A stretch of 64,000 nucleotides of DNA from Vicingaceae bacterium (GTDB taxonomy: Bacteria > Bacteroidota > Bacteroidia > Flavobacteriales_E > Vicingaceae), in NCBI GenBank assembly GCA_028245195.1, contig JAOKCF010000001.1, positions 292,326 through 356,325 on the forward strand. The letters are read 5' to 3'. Positions 55,544 through 64,000 of the stretch are shown here, one piece after another; position 1 is the stretch's first letter, and each line of letters begins with the position of its first letter. The notes under the pieces are model-generated. The model ran no database searches. It was given only the letters and a program-made list of their open reading frames with translations, and was not told the origin of the DNA. A program made the position numbers and the translations under genes.

Positions 55544-56333
55544 TTATATAAAAAGCAAAACCAATTTAGAAATTAAGATTGGAATTATTTTAGGTTCTGG
55601 ATTAGGCAATCTTGCCGAAGAAATTGTGTCTGAATGTACCATCAACTATAGTGAAATTCCAAATTTCCCAGTTTCAACGGTAGAGGGTCATTCGGGCAAA
55701 TTAATTTTAGGAACGCTAGAAGGTATTCCTGTTATTGCCTTGCAGGGTAGGTTTCATTATTACGAAGGCTATAGCTTAAAAGAAACAACTTTTCCGGTGC
55801 GAGTATTTAAAGCTCTGGGAGTAGAGACCGTTTTACTTTCAAATGCGAGCGGAGGACTTAATCCAGCACAAGAAATTGGCGATTTAATGGTGCTAACTGA
55901 TCATTTGCATTTGTTCCCAGACAACCCACTTCGAGGGAAAAATTACAATGAATTAGGCCCTCGATTCCCAGACATGAGCGAACCATACAGTCATGATTTG
56001 ATTGAAAAATCGAGAGAAATCAGCGAACAGTTTAAGTTAGGATTGCATTATGGAGTTTATGCAGGGACACCTGGACCTTCATACGAAACTCCGGCAGAAT
56101 ATAAATACTTTAGAGTTATAGGGGCAGATGCGGTTGGGATGTCCACCACAGCTGAAACAATTGTAGCGGTTCACGGCGGTATGAAGGTGTTTGGGGTATC
56201 GATTATTTCTGACTTAGGAGTAGAAGGAAAGATTGTAGAAATTTCGCATGAAGAAGTTCAAGAAGTGGCGGCAAAGTCTGGTCCCAAGTTCAGTATTTTA
56301 TTTAAAGAGATGGTTAAGTTTTTGGCTTCTTAA
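55515..56333 (+). CDS. punA: Purine-nucleoside phosphorylase (family 1 trimeric type)
   Basis: The 272-residue enzyme splits purine nucleosides with phosphate into base and pentose phosphate. The phosphate-binding GSGLG near 29-33, HYYEGYS, the SNASGGLNP motif and GVYAGTPGPSYETPAE are all present, as is the substrate-site segment GADAVGMSTTAE. This is the trimeric PNP branch acting on guanosine and inosine, not the hexameric DeoD type. It overlaps lpxK by 29 bases in another frame. gatB follows after 30 bases. Confidence 0.94.
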   Translation: MLDRIQKSADYIKSKTNLEIKIGIILGSGLGNLAEEIVSECTINYSEIPNFPVSTVEGHSGKLILGTLEGIPVIALQGRFHYYEGYSLKETTFPVRVFKALGVETVLLSNASGGLNPAQEIGDLMVLTDHLHLFPDNPLRGKNYNELGPRFPDMSEPYSHDLIEKSREISEQFKLGLHYGVYAGTPGPSYETPAEYKYFRVIGADAVGMSTTAETIVAVHGGMKVFGVSIISDLGVEGKIVEISHEEVQEVAAKSGPKFSILFKEMVKFLAS

Positions 56334-56363
56334 GCCAAACGATTATTGGTAATTTTGAACAAG

Positions 56364-57821
56364 ATGTTAGCACAAGAAATTCACGATAAGTACGAAATGG
56401 TTGTAGGGCTTGAAATACATGCTCAATTGCAAACAAAAAGCAAGGCCTACTCTGCAGATTCGGCAGAGTTTGGTGCGCTACCCAACACCCAAATTAACCC
56501 GATTACTTTAGGGCATCCAGGAACACTTCCAAAGTTTAATGAAAACACGTTACTCTATGGTGTTCGATTAGGATTGGCTGTTGGCTCAGCTATTACTTAT
56601 GAAAATCAGTTTGCAAGAAAAAATTATTTCTACGCTGATTTACCTAAAGGATATCAAATAACTCAAGATAAAACTCCGTTATGCACAAGAGGTAAAATCA
56701 CTATAAAGTTTGGTGATGGAACAAAGGATATTGGAATTACAAGAATTCACATGGAGGAGGATTCTGGTAAAAGTATTCACGATTTAGACCCTTTTCACAC
56801 CCTTATTGATTTGAACAGAGCCGGGGTTCCATTGCTTGAAATTGTTTCTGAGCCGGACATACGTTCAGCTCAAGAGGCGTATGAATACTTGACTGAAGTT
56901 CGCCAACTAGTGCGTTATCTTGAAATTTGCGATGGCAACATGGAAGAAGGTTCTATGCGTTGTGATGCCAATGTTTCGGTGCGACTAAAAGGTGCCAAAA
57001 AATTTGGTGAACGCACAGAAACAAAAAATTTGAACTCCATTCGAAATGTGTATAGAGCGATTGAATTCGAGGCTAAACGACAAGTTGAAGTATTAGAGGC
57101 AGGAGGAAAAATAAAAATGGAAACCATGGGATTTGATGCTGTAACTGGCGAAACAAAACCCATGCGAAGTAAAGAAATGGCTCATGACTACCGTTATTTT
57201 CCGGAGCCTGATTTACAAGCTATTTTTGTGGGAAAAGAGTATGTTGATGAAGTAAAGCAAACGTTACCTGCATTGCCAAATGAGTTAATTAAAAAATACA
57301 CTTCTACCTTAGAACTCTCAGATTACGACGCCGAAGTTTTAACAGAGGACAAGCACTTTGCCTTGTATTATGAAGAATTAATTGGATTAACAACAAGTTA
57401 TAAAACAGCGGCAAACTGGATGATGGGAGCCATTAAATCTCATTTAAATGAGAATGCTTTGGAAATTAAAGACTTTCCACTAACTCCGACACATATCGCC
57501 GAATTGATAGATTTAATTGAAAGCGGTGCAATTAATAATTCTATCGCCAACCAAAAAGTTTTTCCTGCGCTCATAGAGCATCCAGAGTTTTCCCCTAAAG
57601 AGTTAGCAGAAAAGAACAATTGGATTCAAGAAAGTGATACTGGAGCATTGGATGGATTTATCGATGAGGCACTTTCAAAATTCCCAGAAAAGGTAGAAGC
57701 CTATAAAGCCGGAAATAAAAACCTGTTAGGTTTATTCATGGGAGAAGTAATGAAGGCGTCAAAAGGGAAAGCCGACCCTAAAGTAACAAGTAATTTGTTA
57801 AGAAAGAAACTAGAAAATTAA
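56364..57821 (+). CDS. gatB: Aspartyl/glutamyl-tRNA(Asn/Gln) amidotransferase subunit B
   Basis: The 485-residue protein is the GatB subunit of the GatCAB complex, which converts mis-charged Glu-tRNA(Gln) or Asp-tRNA(Asn) to Gln- or Asn-tRNA. I start at the ATG at 56364 (MLAQEIHDKYEMVVGLEIHAQL) and not at the TTG 18 bases upstream, because the conserved domain begins within ten residues. The cradle domain has GLEIHAQL, DLPKGYQITQ, and HMEEDSGKS; then GSMRCDANVSVR, TETKNLNS, YRYFPEPDL; and the C-terminal YqeY-like tail ends GEVMKASKGKADPK. gatA and gatC are not in this window. It is part of the lpxK-to-lpxH unit. Confidence 0.97.
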   Translation: MLAQEIHDKYEMVVGLEIHAQLQTKSKAYSADSAEFGALPNTQINPITLGHPGTLPKFNENTLLYGVRLGLAVGSAITYENQFARKNYFYADLPKGYQITQDKTPLCTRGKITIKFGDGTKDIGITRIHMEEDSGKSIHDLDPFHTLIDLNRAGVPLLEIVSEPDIRSAQEAYEYLTEVRQLVRYLEICDGNMEEGSMRCDANVSVRLKGAKKFGERTETKNLNSIRNVYRAIEFEAKRQVEVLEAGGKIKMETMGFDAVTGETKPMRSKEMAHDYRYFPEPDLQAIFVGKEYVDEVKQTLPALPNELIKKYTSTLELSDYDAEVLTEDKHFALYYEELIGLTTSYKTAANWMMGAIKSHLNENALEIKDFPLTPTHIAELIDLIESGAINNSIANQKVFPALIEHPEFSPKELAEKNNWIQESDTGALDGFIDEALSKFPEKVEAYKAGNKNLLGLFMGEVMKASKGKADPKVTSNLLRKKLEN

Positions 57822-57823
57822 TT

Positions 57824-58939
57824 ATGATAAAGCACAAAATTATAACCCTAAGTTTTTGCATCAGCATTTTATTATTGGCATGCGGAAGCGAACCAGGTAT
57901 AAAAGAGCAAGTAATTCTAAAAGGTCAAATTTCAGGTTTGACCCTTTCAGAGCTGTATCTGATTGATTTATTACAACCAAAAGCTGGCCCAGTAGATACT
58001 GCAGTTGTTAATGCTGATGGTTCTTTTGCGTTCGACTATGAGCCAAAGATGAAAGGTTTCTATAGAGTAACCATCAGCAATAACTTTGCACTTGTTACCC
58101 CATTAGCTGCCGGCGAAACAGTAACCGTTTTAGGTGATGTTAATCAATTGGTTGATTTAAAAATAGAAGGAACAGTTGATGCAGTTCAAATGAGGGATTT
58201 AAACAACTTTCTTCGAAAAAATGCAATGGAAACAAAAGCGTTGGACCAGGAATTTCAGCGCTATGCAAACTCCCCTCAGCGAGATTCTATGATAGCAGTG
58301 CTGCGCGCCCGTTTTGCTGAATATGAAAAAGAAAAGGTGGCTACTTTAAAAGCTTTAATTGACAAAAAACCTAAATCCTTTTCTAACCTAGCCGTAATTG
58401 AGCAAATGCCTGATACGGAAACGGAATACTACATGAAGGTTGATAAAGCTTTAGCTGAAAAACACAGTGCTTCTCCTTTCTACAACAATTTTCATACTAA
58501 AGTAATTTCCATTAGTCAATTTGCCGTAGGTTCTGAAGTTCCAGAAATTAACCTCCCTAATCCAGATGGAGAATCTGTAGCACTTTCCTCCCTAAAAGGA
58601 AAAGTGGTTTTGATTGATTTTTGGGCTTCTTGGTGTAAACCGTGCAGAAGGGAAAACCCAAACGTTGTGGCAGCGTATCAAAAATATAAAAACAAGGGTT
58701 TTACCGTTTATGGCGTTTCTTTAGATCGAACAAAAGATGCATGGGTGAATGCGATTACTCAAGATAATTTAACATGGACTCATGTCAGCGATTTAAAATT
58801 CTGGCAATCGGTTGCCGCTAAAGATTATGGCGTTTCAAGCATTCCTTTTGCCCTTTTAATTGATGCCGAAGGAAAAGTAATTGGTAAAAACCTGAGAGGT
58901 GCAGCCTTGCAACAAAAATTAGCCGAAGTGCTTGACTAA
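57824..58939 (+). CDS. TlpA-like thioredoxin lipoprotein with N-terminal DUF4369-like domain
   Basis: The 371-residue protein has a lipoprotein signal (ISILLLAC, lipidated Cys near 20). An N-terminal DUF4369-like beta domain (about 30-120, with GSFAFDYE and GFYRVTISN) leads into a helical linker and a TlpA/ResA-type thioredoxin domain (about 235-371). The redox motif is WCKPC with C271 and C274, and a cis-Pro loop SSIPF is at about 340. It should act in the periplasm or at the membrane as a thiol-disulfide reductase, perhaps for cytochrome c or disulfide handling; the client is unknown. It begins two bases after gatB and ends three bases before lpxH. Confidence 0.9.
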   Translation: MIKHKIITLSFCISILLLACGSEPGIKEQVILKGQISGLTLSELYLIDLLQPKAGPVDTAVVNADGSFAFDYEPKMKGFYRVTISNNFALVTPLAAGETVTVLGDVNQLVDLKIEGTVDAVQMRDLNNFLRKNAMETKALDQEFQRYANSPQRDSMIAVLRARFAEYEKEKVATLKALIDKKPKSFSNLAVIEQMPDTETEYYMKVDKALAEKHSASPFYNNFHTKVISISQFAVGSEVPEINLPNPDGESVALSSLKGKVVLIDFWASWCKPCRRENPNVVAAYQKYKNKGFTVYGVSLDRTKDAWVNAITQDNLTWTHVSDLKFWQSVAAKDYGVSSIPFALLIDAEGKVIGKNLRGAALQQKLAEVLD

Positions 58940-58942
58940 CCC

Positions 58943-59698
58943 TTGAACCCGGAAAAGAAACATATCTATTTTACTTCGGACTTTCATTTAGGTGCGCCTA
59001 ATTACGAAGAAAGTAGAACACGAGAAGATAGAATAGTTAGGTGGTTAGATGACGTTAAAACCACCGCTAAAGAAATTTACCTTGTTGGTGACCTATTTGA
59101 TTTCTGGTTTGAATATAAAAAGGCCATACCAAAAGGTTTTGTCCGATTACAAGGTAAAATAGCAGAGTTGTGTGATTCTGGCATACCTGTTCATGTTTTC
59201 ATTGGCAATCACGACATGTGGATGTTTGATTACTTGCCGCATGAGTTAGGAGTTATCATGCACCGGGAACCTATTTCCAAAATATACAACGGGAAAACAT
59301 TTTTCATTGGTCACGGCGATGGTTTAGGCCCAGGAGACCATGGATACAAATTCATCAAAAAAATATTTTCAAATCGAGTATGTCAATGGTTGTTTGCCCG
59401 AATTCATCCTAATTTAGGAATTGGAATGGCTGATTATTGGAGTGGGCGAAGTCGCAAAGCTAACCGAGGCGAAGATGAAAAATACTTAGGAGATGACAGC
59501 GAATTTTTGGTACAATATTGCAAGGAGCATTTAACAAAAGAACACGTCGATTATTTCATTTTCGGCCATCGACATTTACCCCTAGACATTACAGTTGGAG
59601 AGAACTCTAGGTACATTAACTTAGGGGAATGGATCAATTACAACACCTTTGGTGTTTGGGATGGTACAGAAATGAAACTGAAAGAGTTCAAGGGTTAA
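58943..59698 (+). CDS. lpxH: UDP-2,3-diacylglucosamine diphosphatase
   Basis: The 251-residue calcineurin-like metallophosphoesterase removes UMP from UDP-2,3-diacylglucosamine in lipid A synthesis. The five metal-site motifs are in order: SDFHLGA near 12-18, VGDLFDFWFEY near 47-57, IGNHDMWMFDY near 90-100, GHGDGLGPGDHGYK, and FGHRHLPLD near 211. The pattern fits the Bacteroidota LpxH family. The start is TTG at 58943; there is no ATG before the first motif. It closes the lpxK-punA-gatB-tlpA-like-lpxH unit. No terminator is evident within the next 300 bases. Confidence 0.9.
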   Translation: MNPEKKHIYFTSDFHLGAPNYEESRTREDRIVRWLDDVKTTAKEIYLVGDLFDFWFEYKKAIPKGFVRLQGKIAELCDSGIPVHVFIGNHDMWMFDYLPHELGVIMHREPISKIYNGKTFFIGHGDGLGPGDHGYKFIKKIFSNRVCQWLFARIHPNLGIGMADYWSGRSRKANRGEDEKYLGDDSEFLVQYCKEHLTKEHVDYFIFGHRHLPLDITVGENSRYINLGEWINYNTFGVWDGTEMKLKEFKG

Positions 59699-60113
59699 CC
59701 GGGGCATAATAATCTTTCACAGGAAACACTTTAGTATTAAACATTCCTTTCAAATACATCTACTTTTATTCTGAGGAAGTTCTCTTCAGTTCCCGACGCA
59801 CTAAAATCTTTTTACACTTTCTAAATGCAGCATTCAGCTGTGTCAAAACAATTCTACATCCTTAGAATTTTTAGCATCCATCAATAAACACTTTCTAGTC
59901 GATCTAAATCGAATAAATTATCTCTGTTCTATTCACATTAAAATTTGGAGTTCACTTAAATTTTAATCTTCCAAAATATTCTTTATAGATTATTAGAAAT
60001 TATTAAAATAAAAAATCCCCTCAAGTTGCCTTGAGGGGATTTAGATTCTATTGCGTTAACAATAGAAACTACAAATATTCATTATTAACCAATAATATAA
60101 AATACTTGTCTTC
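59699..60113. other. 415-base spacer between lpxH and the beta-helix gene
   Basis: I see no gene. It is AT-rich, contains a 9-bp inverted repeat (TTAAAATTT at 59938 with AAATTTTAA at 59958, 11-base loop) and ends in the terminator of the next gene. No promoter is clear. Confidence 0.6.
60013..60042 (-). terminator. Terminator of the beta-helix T9SS gene
   Basis: AAATCCCCTCAAG (60013-60025) pairs perfectly with CTTGAGGGGATTT (60030-60042) around loop TTGC. On the minus strand a T run (TTTTTTATTTT) follows. Confidence 0.9.
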
Positions 60114-63100
60114 TTACTGAATAATTAATTTCTCAACTATTGTTCCAGTTTCTGTTTGAATTTGCATGTAGTATACACCCTTTGCGAAAGACGTAAAGTC
60201 TAAATCGTTTCTGTATGTACCGTTTACATCAAAGTTTGCAGTGTAAACACTTCGTCCTTGTGCATCTCTAACAGTCATGTTGAAGTTATCCTCTGAAGGA
60301 GTTTCAATGGTTAACTTGAACAAACCGTTTGATGGATTTGGTGAAATAGAGATACCTTCTAACTCAGAAGCTACAGCATTAACTCCTGTAACGAAGTCTA
60401 AGCTAATGTCGTCAATAGACATGTCACTTGTAAATCCGTTACCTCTACTTCCAACAAATACAATATTCACTATTTGACCGTTAAACGCTCCTGTTAATGC
60501 AATAGATGTATCGCTCCAAGCGCTGTCACCAGCCAATTGGATTGAACCTCCTACTGAATCTAATCGAGTATACGTTCCGTTCGCTTCCATGAATAATTCT
60601 AATGTACCCATATCAGCCCCAAACATGTGGTACGAGTAATCAAGACTCATTGCAGTTGCGTTTGCTGGAATCAAAATACTTGGTGAACGCATGGTATCTT
60701 GGTCGCCAAGTGCACCTCCAGAACATTCTAGATAGGCATAAAATCCACCTGCTGTACCAAAGGTCGTTCTATCAAAGAATGGACCTGTTGCAGTTGAATT
60801 CTCATTCGTTCCAGATGCATCTTCGATTTCCCAGTCAGGACTGTTAGCTCTTGTAGAAGACCATCCACCTTGCTGGTTAGTTAATACATTACCCAATACA
60901 TAAGAATTCTCAAAGTCTTCTAAATATGGAACTCCTTTAATATCGTTATCAAAAATGTATCCTAGTATAGAATCATTTGAATTATCTATATCTGCCGCAA
61001 AATCAACATACACATCTAATGTGTCTGCTTGACCAGCTGCTGGTAATGCAATTGAGCTATTGAAAACATGCACAAACGTAACTCCAGGTAATACTGATGC
61101 AATTGTTTCAGTAACGACCGGACCACCGTTTAATACATAGTTTACAGTAAAGTTAGTTGCTGTATCCGACCCAACATTTTCAAGTGTTACTCGAATAGAG
61201 TCAGTCAAACCAGGTGTATATGCACCTGAAACTGGCGTTACAATATTCGCTAACCTCATGTTAAATGCTTGTGGTAAATCAATACTTACGTCGTCAATAC
61301 CAAATCCATCTCTAACTACAGAGCCATCTGAACTAAACCCAATTCTAATTTTAACGCTTGATTGACCTGCCAATCCAGTAAGTATATTCTCAGCAGTCAC
61401 CCATACTCCGGCTCCTCCTGATGAGGTTCCATCCCACCATTGGTTACCTATATCATTATACCACTCTAAGGCACCACCATTGTCAATCAATCTTGACCAA
61501 GTAAGTCCACCATCTGTAGAGTAATCAATCCAACCTTCATCACAACATGATTCTGTATCATAAGTTAATGAGAATGTTAAAATTGGATCTGTTAATAAAG
61601 ATGATAAATCTAAACATGGAGACTCAATGAAAGATGACTCGTTATTGTTGTAGTTTCCTGTTAAATTAGTTACCCAAGCTCCAGTTCCTCCGGCAGCACT
61701 TGCAATAACTGAACCCGCGGGTGTTCCCCATGCCCAAGTACTATTTGCACCTGATGCAGTCCAACCTCCATTGCTTGTTTCAAAATCTTCCGAATATGGG
61801 AAGCTTGCTACAAGAGGGATGTTGTTGATTGATACAGTTGTTGTATCGTTCGTTGCATCACCGTCAACTAAAAGGTCAGTATACGCTACAAGGCTATATG
61901 AACCAAATGTAGATAAGTTAACTGTTGCACTGAATGTAAAGTTAGCTGTTTGTCCAGGAGGAATTGAATCAAAATAAGTTTCTACTACTGGCGTTCCCCC
62001 GTTTAATATATAAACAACAGGAATCGTATCTAAAGTAGCTGTTCCTAAGTTGGAAATTTCAACCGTTACTGAATCAGCAGTACCTAATCCACAACCTGAA
62101 GTTGGTGAAAGAATGTCTGTTACTCCTCCATCTTCTGGACTTGGCTCAAATACTCTTACGTCATCTACAGCCATATCAGATGTAAAGCTAGTTCCTCTTA
62201 TTCCAACAAACTTCAACACTATTGAATTACCTCCGTAACCTGCTAATGTGTGAGTATAAGGAGTCCACGGATCTGTTTGAACAGCTGTCTGCTGACCTAC
62301 TAAAGTGTTTAATTGATTTAACACACCGTTTGAATCAACATATACTTCCATGCTGCCCATCGCTGCTCCGTGCATGTGGATAAAATACTCTAATACAACC
62401 ACACTTTGAGTTGGATCGATGAAAATAGGTGGAGAAACTAAAGTATCTACACCAGCACCTGTCGAAGTCTCGAGATAAATAAATTTACCAACGGCTGTAC
62501 CAGTTGTATTATCTGCCACTGGTCCTGTACCAGTAGAACCTGTTCTATTATTTGGCTGCCAATTTGGTCCGGTTGTACCATTTCTATTTATCCAACCTTC
62601 TTCAAATACGCTTGTACCGATAGTGAAACCTTCAAAATCTTGAAAGTACGGAACTCCATTCGCAGTACCAAAGGCAAATGGTCCTAACCAAATTGAAGTA
62701 TCGCCTCTACCACAAATCTCTCTTGTGTAGAATTCATACGCTGTACTTGGAGTTAACCCTGTTATTGTAACACTATCTAATGCTGTTCTTATAACTGTTC
62801 CAGTTCCTTGACCGGCTCCGGCCAATACTACTTCGTACTGATAGTCTATCGTTACACCATCCCAGAAAATATCTGCAGAAGTTAAGGTAATGTTAGTTGC
62901 ACCTAAGTTGACTGATGGTGGACATAGTGGAGGATTAAATTCATCCGCACCAGGATCAACAACTGTTGAACCTGCCAATGGTCTTGAATCACCATCAATA
63001 TCTACCGTAATCGGCACAGAGTTGTCTCCAGCTCCATTAATGAATGATCCGATTATGTGTAAATCAGTAGTTGATAAAAACTGTGGATCTCCGTCTAATG

Positions 63101-64000
63101 AAGAAGCGTTAAATGCAGGCTGTGCTGTTTGATAAGACAATAAATCAGCATATGTCGAAGCAGTTATATTCAACAAAGTTGAACCACCTGTGTAATACAC
63201 GTTGTTATCCATCTTAGTGAAGATTGTATCAGGAATCCCTCCTAATTCTAATGCTTCTGTCGCAGCCGAATAAAATACATTGTTCCTTACATCAAAATTA
63301 TCAATGATGTTAGTAGCATTCGTTGTAATCTGCACAGCCGGGTTTGTTGTACCGTAAGTAGCTACACTGTTGTGAAAGAAATCTACTTCTGTTTCGTACA
63401 AGAAATAAATTCCCCAATCTGTATTAGAAATAACCATGTTATTGGAAACTCTATTCTTACCATTTAATGTTGGAGCATTCACACCAAAGTTATAGAAGTA
63501 GATTCCGTAATCACTTGCATGAATGTAGTTTCCAGACACATTATAGTTGCTACTGTAATACAAATACATACCATCACCGTTAATTTGACCTCTTGTTGCT
63601 TGGTCTAGGGTGTTGTTAGTATACTCTAATGAATCTTGGTAAAAAATGTAACTACCGTAATAATAAACACTGTCTATTTCATTGTTGTGAATAATGTTTC
63701 CAACACAAGACCCCGGAGCCGAAGCACCATACAAGTAGATAGAATAATATCCACCTACCATAAGGTTGTTCTGTAATACATTGTAACTACCTATACCATT
63801 CGAAGAAATACTACTCGTAGTCCCTGAAATAATATAGTTCGTATTGGTAGAGGTAGAGTTTGGATTTGCCCAGAGAATGTTACTCTCAAATGTGTTGTGA
63901 GAAGAATTATTCAATAGAATAGATGCGCCATTCAGCGCTGTAGCTTCTATTCTCATGTTTCGAATCGTAATGTAATCTGTTCCTACAATTGTAACCGTAC
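60114..64000 (-). CDS. T9SS-secreted protein: right-handed beta-helix, Fn3 and MAM-like domains (5' end beyond window)
   Basis: The frame stays open to the window edge. The first in-frame Met (63956) is not the true start, because upstream codons give TVTIVGTDYITIRNMRIEA, a regular beta-helix rung. About 1295 residues are visible. Beta-helix repeats fill about the first 340 (Asn-, Ser- and Tyr-rich rungs such as NNSSHNTFESN). An Fn3 domain follows (VNLGATNITLTSADIFWDG), then three MAM-like modules (ending MAVDDVRV, GIDDVSID, MSIDDISL) alternating with two CARDB-like modules, and a T9SS type A tail (ISPNPSNGLF, KGVYYMQI, EKLIIQ). Beta-helix domains often bind or cleave polysaccharides; no lyase residues can be assigned here. 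Confidence 0.88.
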   Translation of the reverse strand, partial: TVTIVGTDYITIRNMRIEATALNGASILLNNSSHNTFESNILWANPNSTSTNTNYIISGTTSSISSNGIGSYNVLQNNLMVGGYYSIYLYGASAPGSCVGNIIHNNEIDSVYYYGSYIFYQDSLEYTNNTLDQATRGQINGDGMYLYYSSNYNVSGNYIHASDYGIYFYNFGVNAPTLNGKNRVSNNMVISNTDWGIYFLYETEVDFFHNSVATYGTTNPAVQITTNATNIIDNFDVRNNVFYSAATEALELGGIPDTIFTKMDNNVYYTGGSTLLNITASTYADLLSYQTAQPAFNASSLDGDPQFLSTTDLHIIGSFINGAGDNSVPITVDIDGDSRPLAGSTVVDPGADEFNPPLCPPSVNLGATNITLTSADIFWDGVTIDYQYEVVLAGAGQGTGTVIRTALDSVTITGLTPSTAYEFYTREICGRGDTSIWLGPFAFGTANGVPYFQDFEGFTIGTSVFEEGWINRNGTTGPNWQPNNRTGSTGTGPVADNTTGTAVGKFIYLETSTGAGVDTLVSPPIFIDPTQSVVVLEYFIHMHGAAMGSMEVYVDSNGVLNQLNTLVGQQTAVQTDPWTPYTHTLAGYGGNSIVLKFVGIRGTSFTSDMAVDDVRVFEPSPEDGGVTDILSPTSGCGLGTADSVTVEISNLGTATLDTIPVVYILNGGTPVVETYFDSIPPGQTANFTFSATVNLSTFGSYSLVAYTDLLVDGDATNDTTTVSINNIPLVASFPYSEDFETSNGGWTASGANSTWAWGTPAGSVIASAAGGTGAWVTNLTGNYNNNESSFIESPCLDLSSLLTDPILTFSLTYDTESCCDEGWIDYSTDGGLTWSRLIDNGGALEWYNDIGNQWWDGTSSGGAGVWVTAENILTGLAGQSSVKIRIGFSSDGSVVRDGFGIDDVSIDLPQAFNMRLANIVTPVSGAYTPGLTDSIRVTLENVGSDTATNFTVNYVLNGGPVVTETIASVLPGVTFVHVFNSSIALPAAGQADTLDVYVDFAADIDNSNDSILGYIFDNDIKGVPYLEDFENSYVLGNVLTNQQGGWSSTRANSPDWEIEDASGTNENSTATGPFFDRTTFGTAGGFYAYLECSGGALGDQDTMRSPSILIPANATAMSLDYSYHMFGADMGTLELFMEANGTYTRLDSVGGSIQLAGDSAWSDTSIALTGAFNGQIVNIVFVGSRGNGFTSDMSIDDISLDFVTGVNAVASELEGISISPNPSNGLFKLTIETPSEDNFNMTVRDAQGRSVYTANFDVNGTYRNDLDFTSFAKGVYYMQIQTETGTIVEKLIIQ

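Noticed and set aside
63954-63956. ATG at 63956 as the start of the beta-helix protein
   Set aside because: The frame is open upstream to the edge and encodes another beta-helix rung; there is no signal peptide after this Met, although the protein has a T9SS tail.

Overview
The window is AT-rich DNA from a member of the Bacteroidota, most likely the Flavobacteriales. The evidence is a run of large secreted proteins ending in type IX secretion (T9SS) C-terminal sorting tails, TAnnTTTG-type promoter boxes, start sites that mostly lack a Shine-Dalgarno sequence, and Bacteroidota-style housekeeping genes (rpsF-rpsR-rplI, dnaX, divIC, lpxK, lpxH, icmF). It looks like ordinary chromosome. I see no phage, plasmid, insertion sequence or CRISPR array.

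Layout. 1-4207: two tandem, four-base-spaced M4 (thermolysin-like) metalloprotease genes on the minus strand; the second runs off the left edge. 4292-6801: a comEC gene broken by two in-frame TAA codons, then yqeY. 6819-10451: aconitase, divergent from a FtsX/MacB-type permease. 10611-11785: ribosomal operon rpsF-rpsR-rplI, divergent from dnaX (11943-13789), which carries a ten-A run that would give gamma and tau products by a -1 shift. 13902-16838: M16 zinc protease lipoprotein. 17071-23120: a MarR regulator with a palindromic candidate operator, heading a complete fadN-fadA-fadE beta-oxidation operon closed by a strong terminator. 23316-31829: a 2837-residue modular T9SS protein with eight repeats. 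31984-33485: trxB, a 28-bp perfect hairpin and tRNA-Pro(GGG). 33504-35838: small envelope proteins. 35851-43240: two further modular T9SS proteins. 43426-52384: fahA, divIC, pruA, a glycosyltransferase, a chalcone-isomerase-like protein, a decayed secreted-protein gene and icmF. 52506-54405: nif3-like gene and a zinc-ribbon protein. 54476-59698: compact operon lpxK-punA-gatB-tlpA-like-lpxH. 60114-64000: a beta-helix T9SS protein that runs off the right edge.

How the genes fit together. The metabolic genes point to a heterotroph living on proteins and lipids. Secreted M4 proteases and large adhesin-like T9SS proteins act outside the cell. Fatty acids are degraded by FadN/A/E, branched-chain or isobutyryl-CoA is handled by IcmF, tyrosine by FahA, and proline by PruA, all feeding the TCA cycle (aconitase). 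LpxK and LpxH build lipid A.

I found no clearly new multi-gene system. The points most worth checking are the dnaX slip site, the Shine-Dalgarno sequence in front of rplI directly behind the genes for bS6 and bS18, the comEC gene interrupted twice in frame, the second pseudogene at 48298-48995, and the unexplained 28-bp hairpin at 33104-33167.
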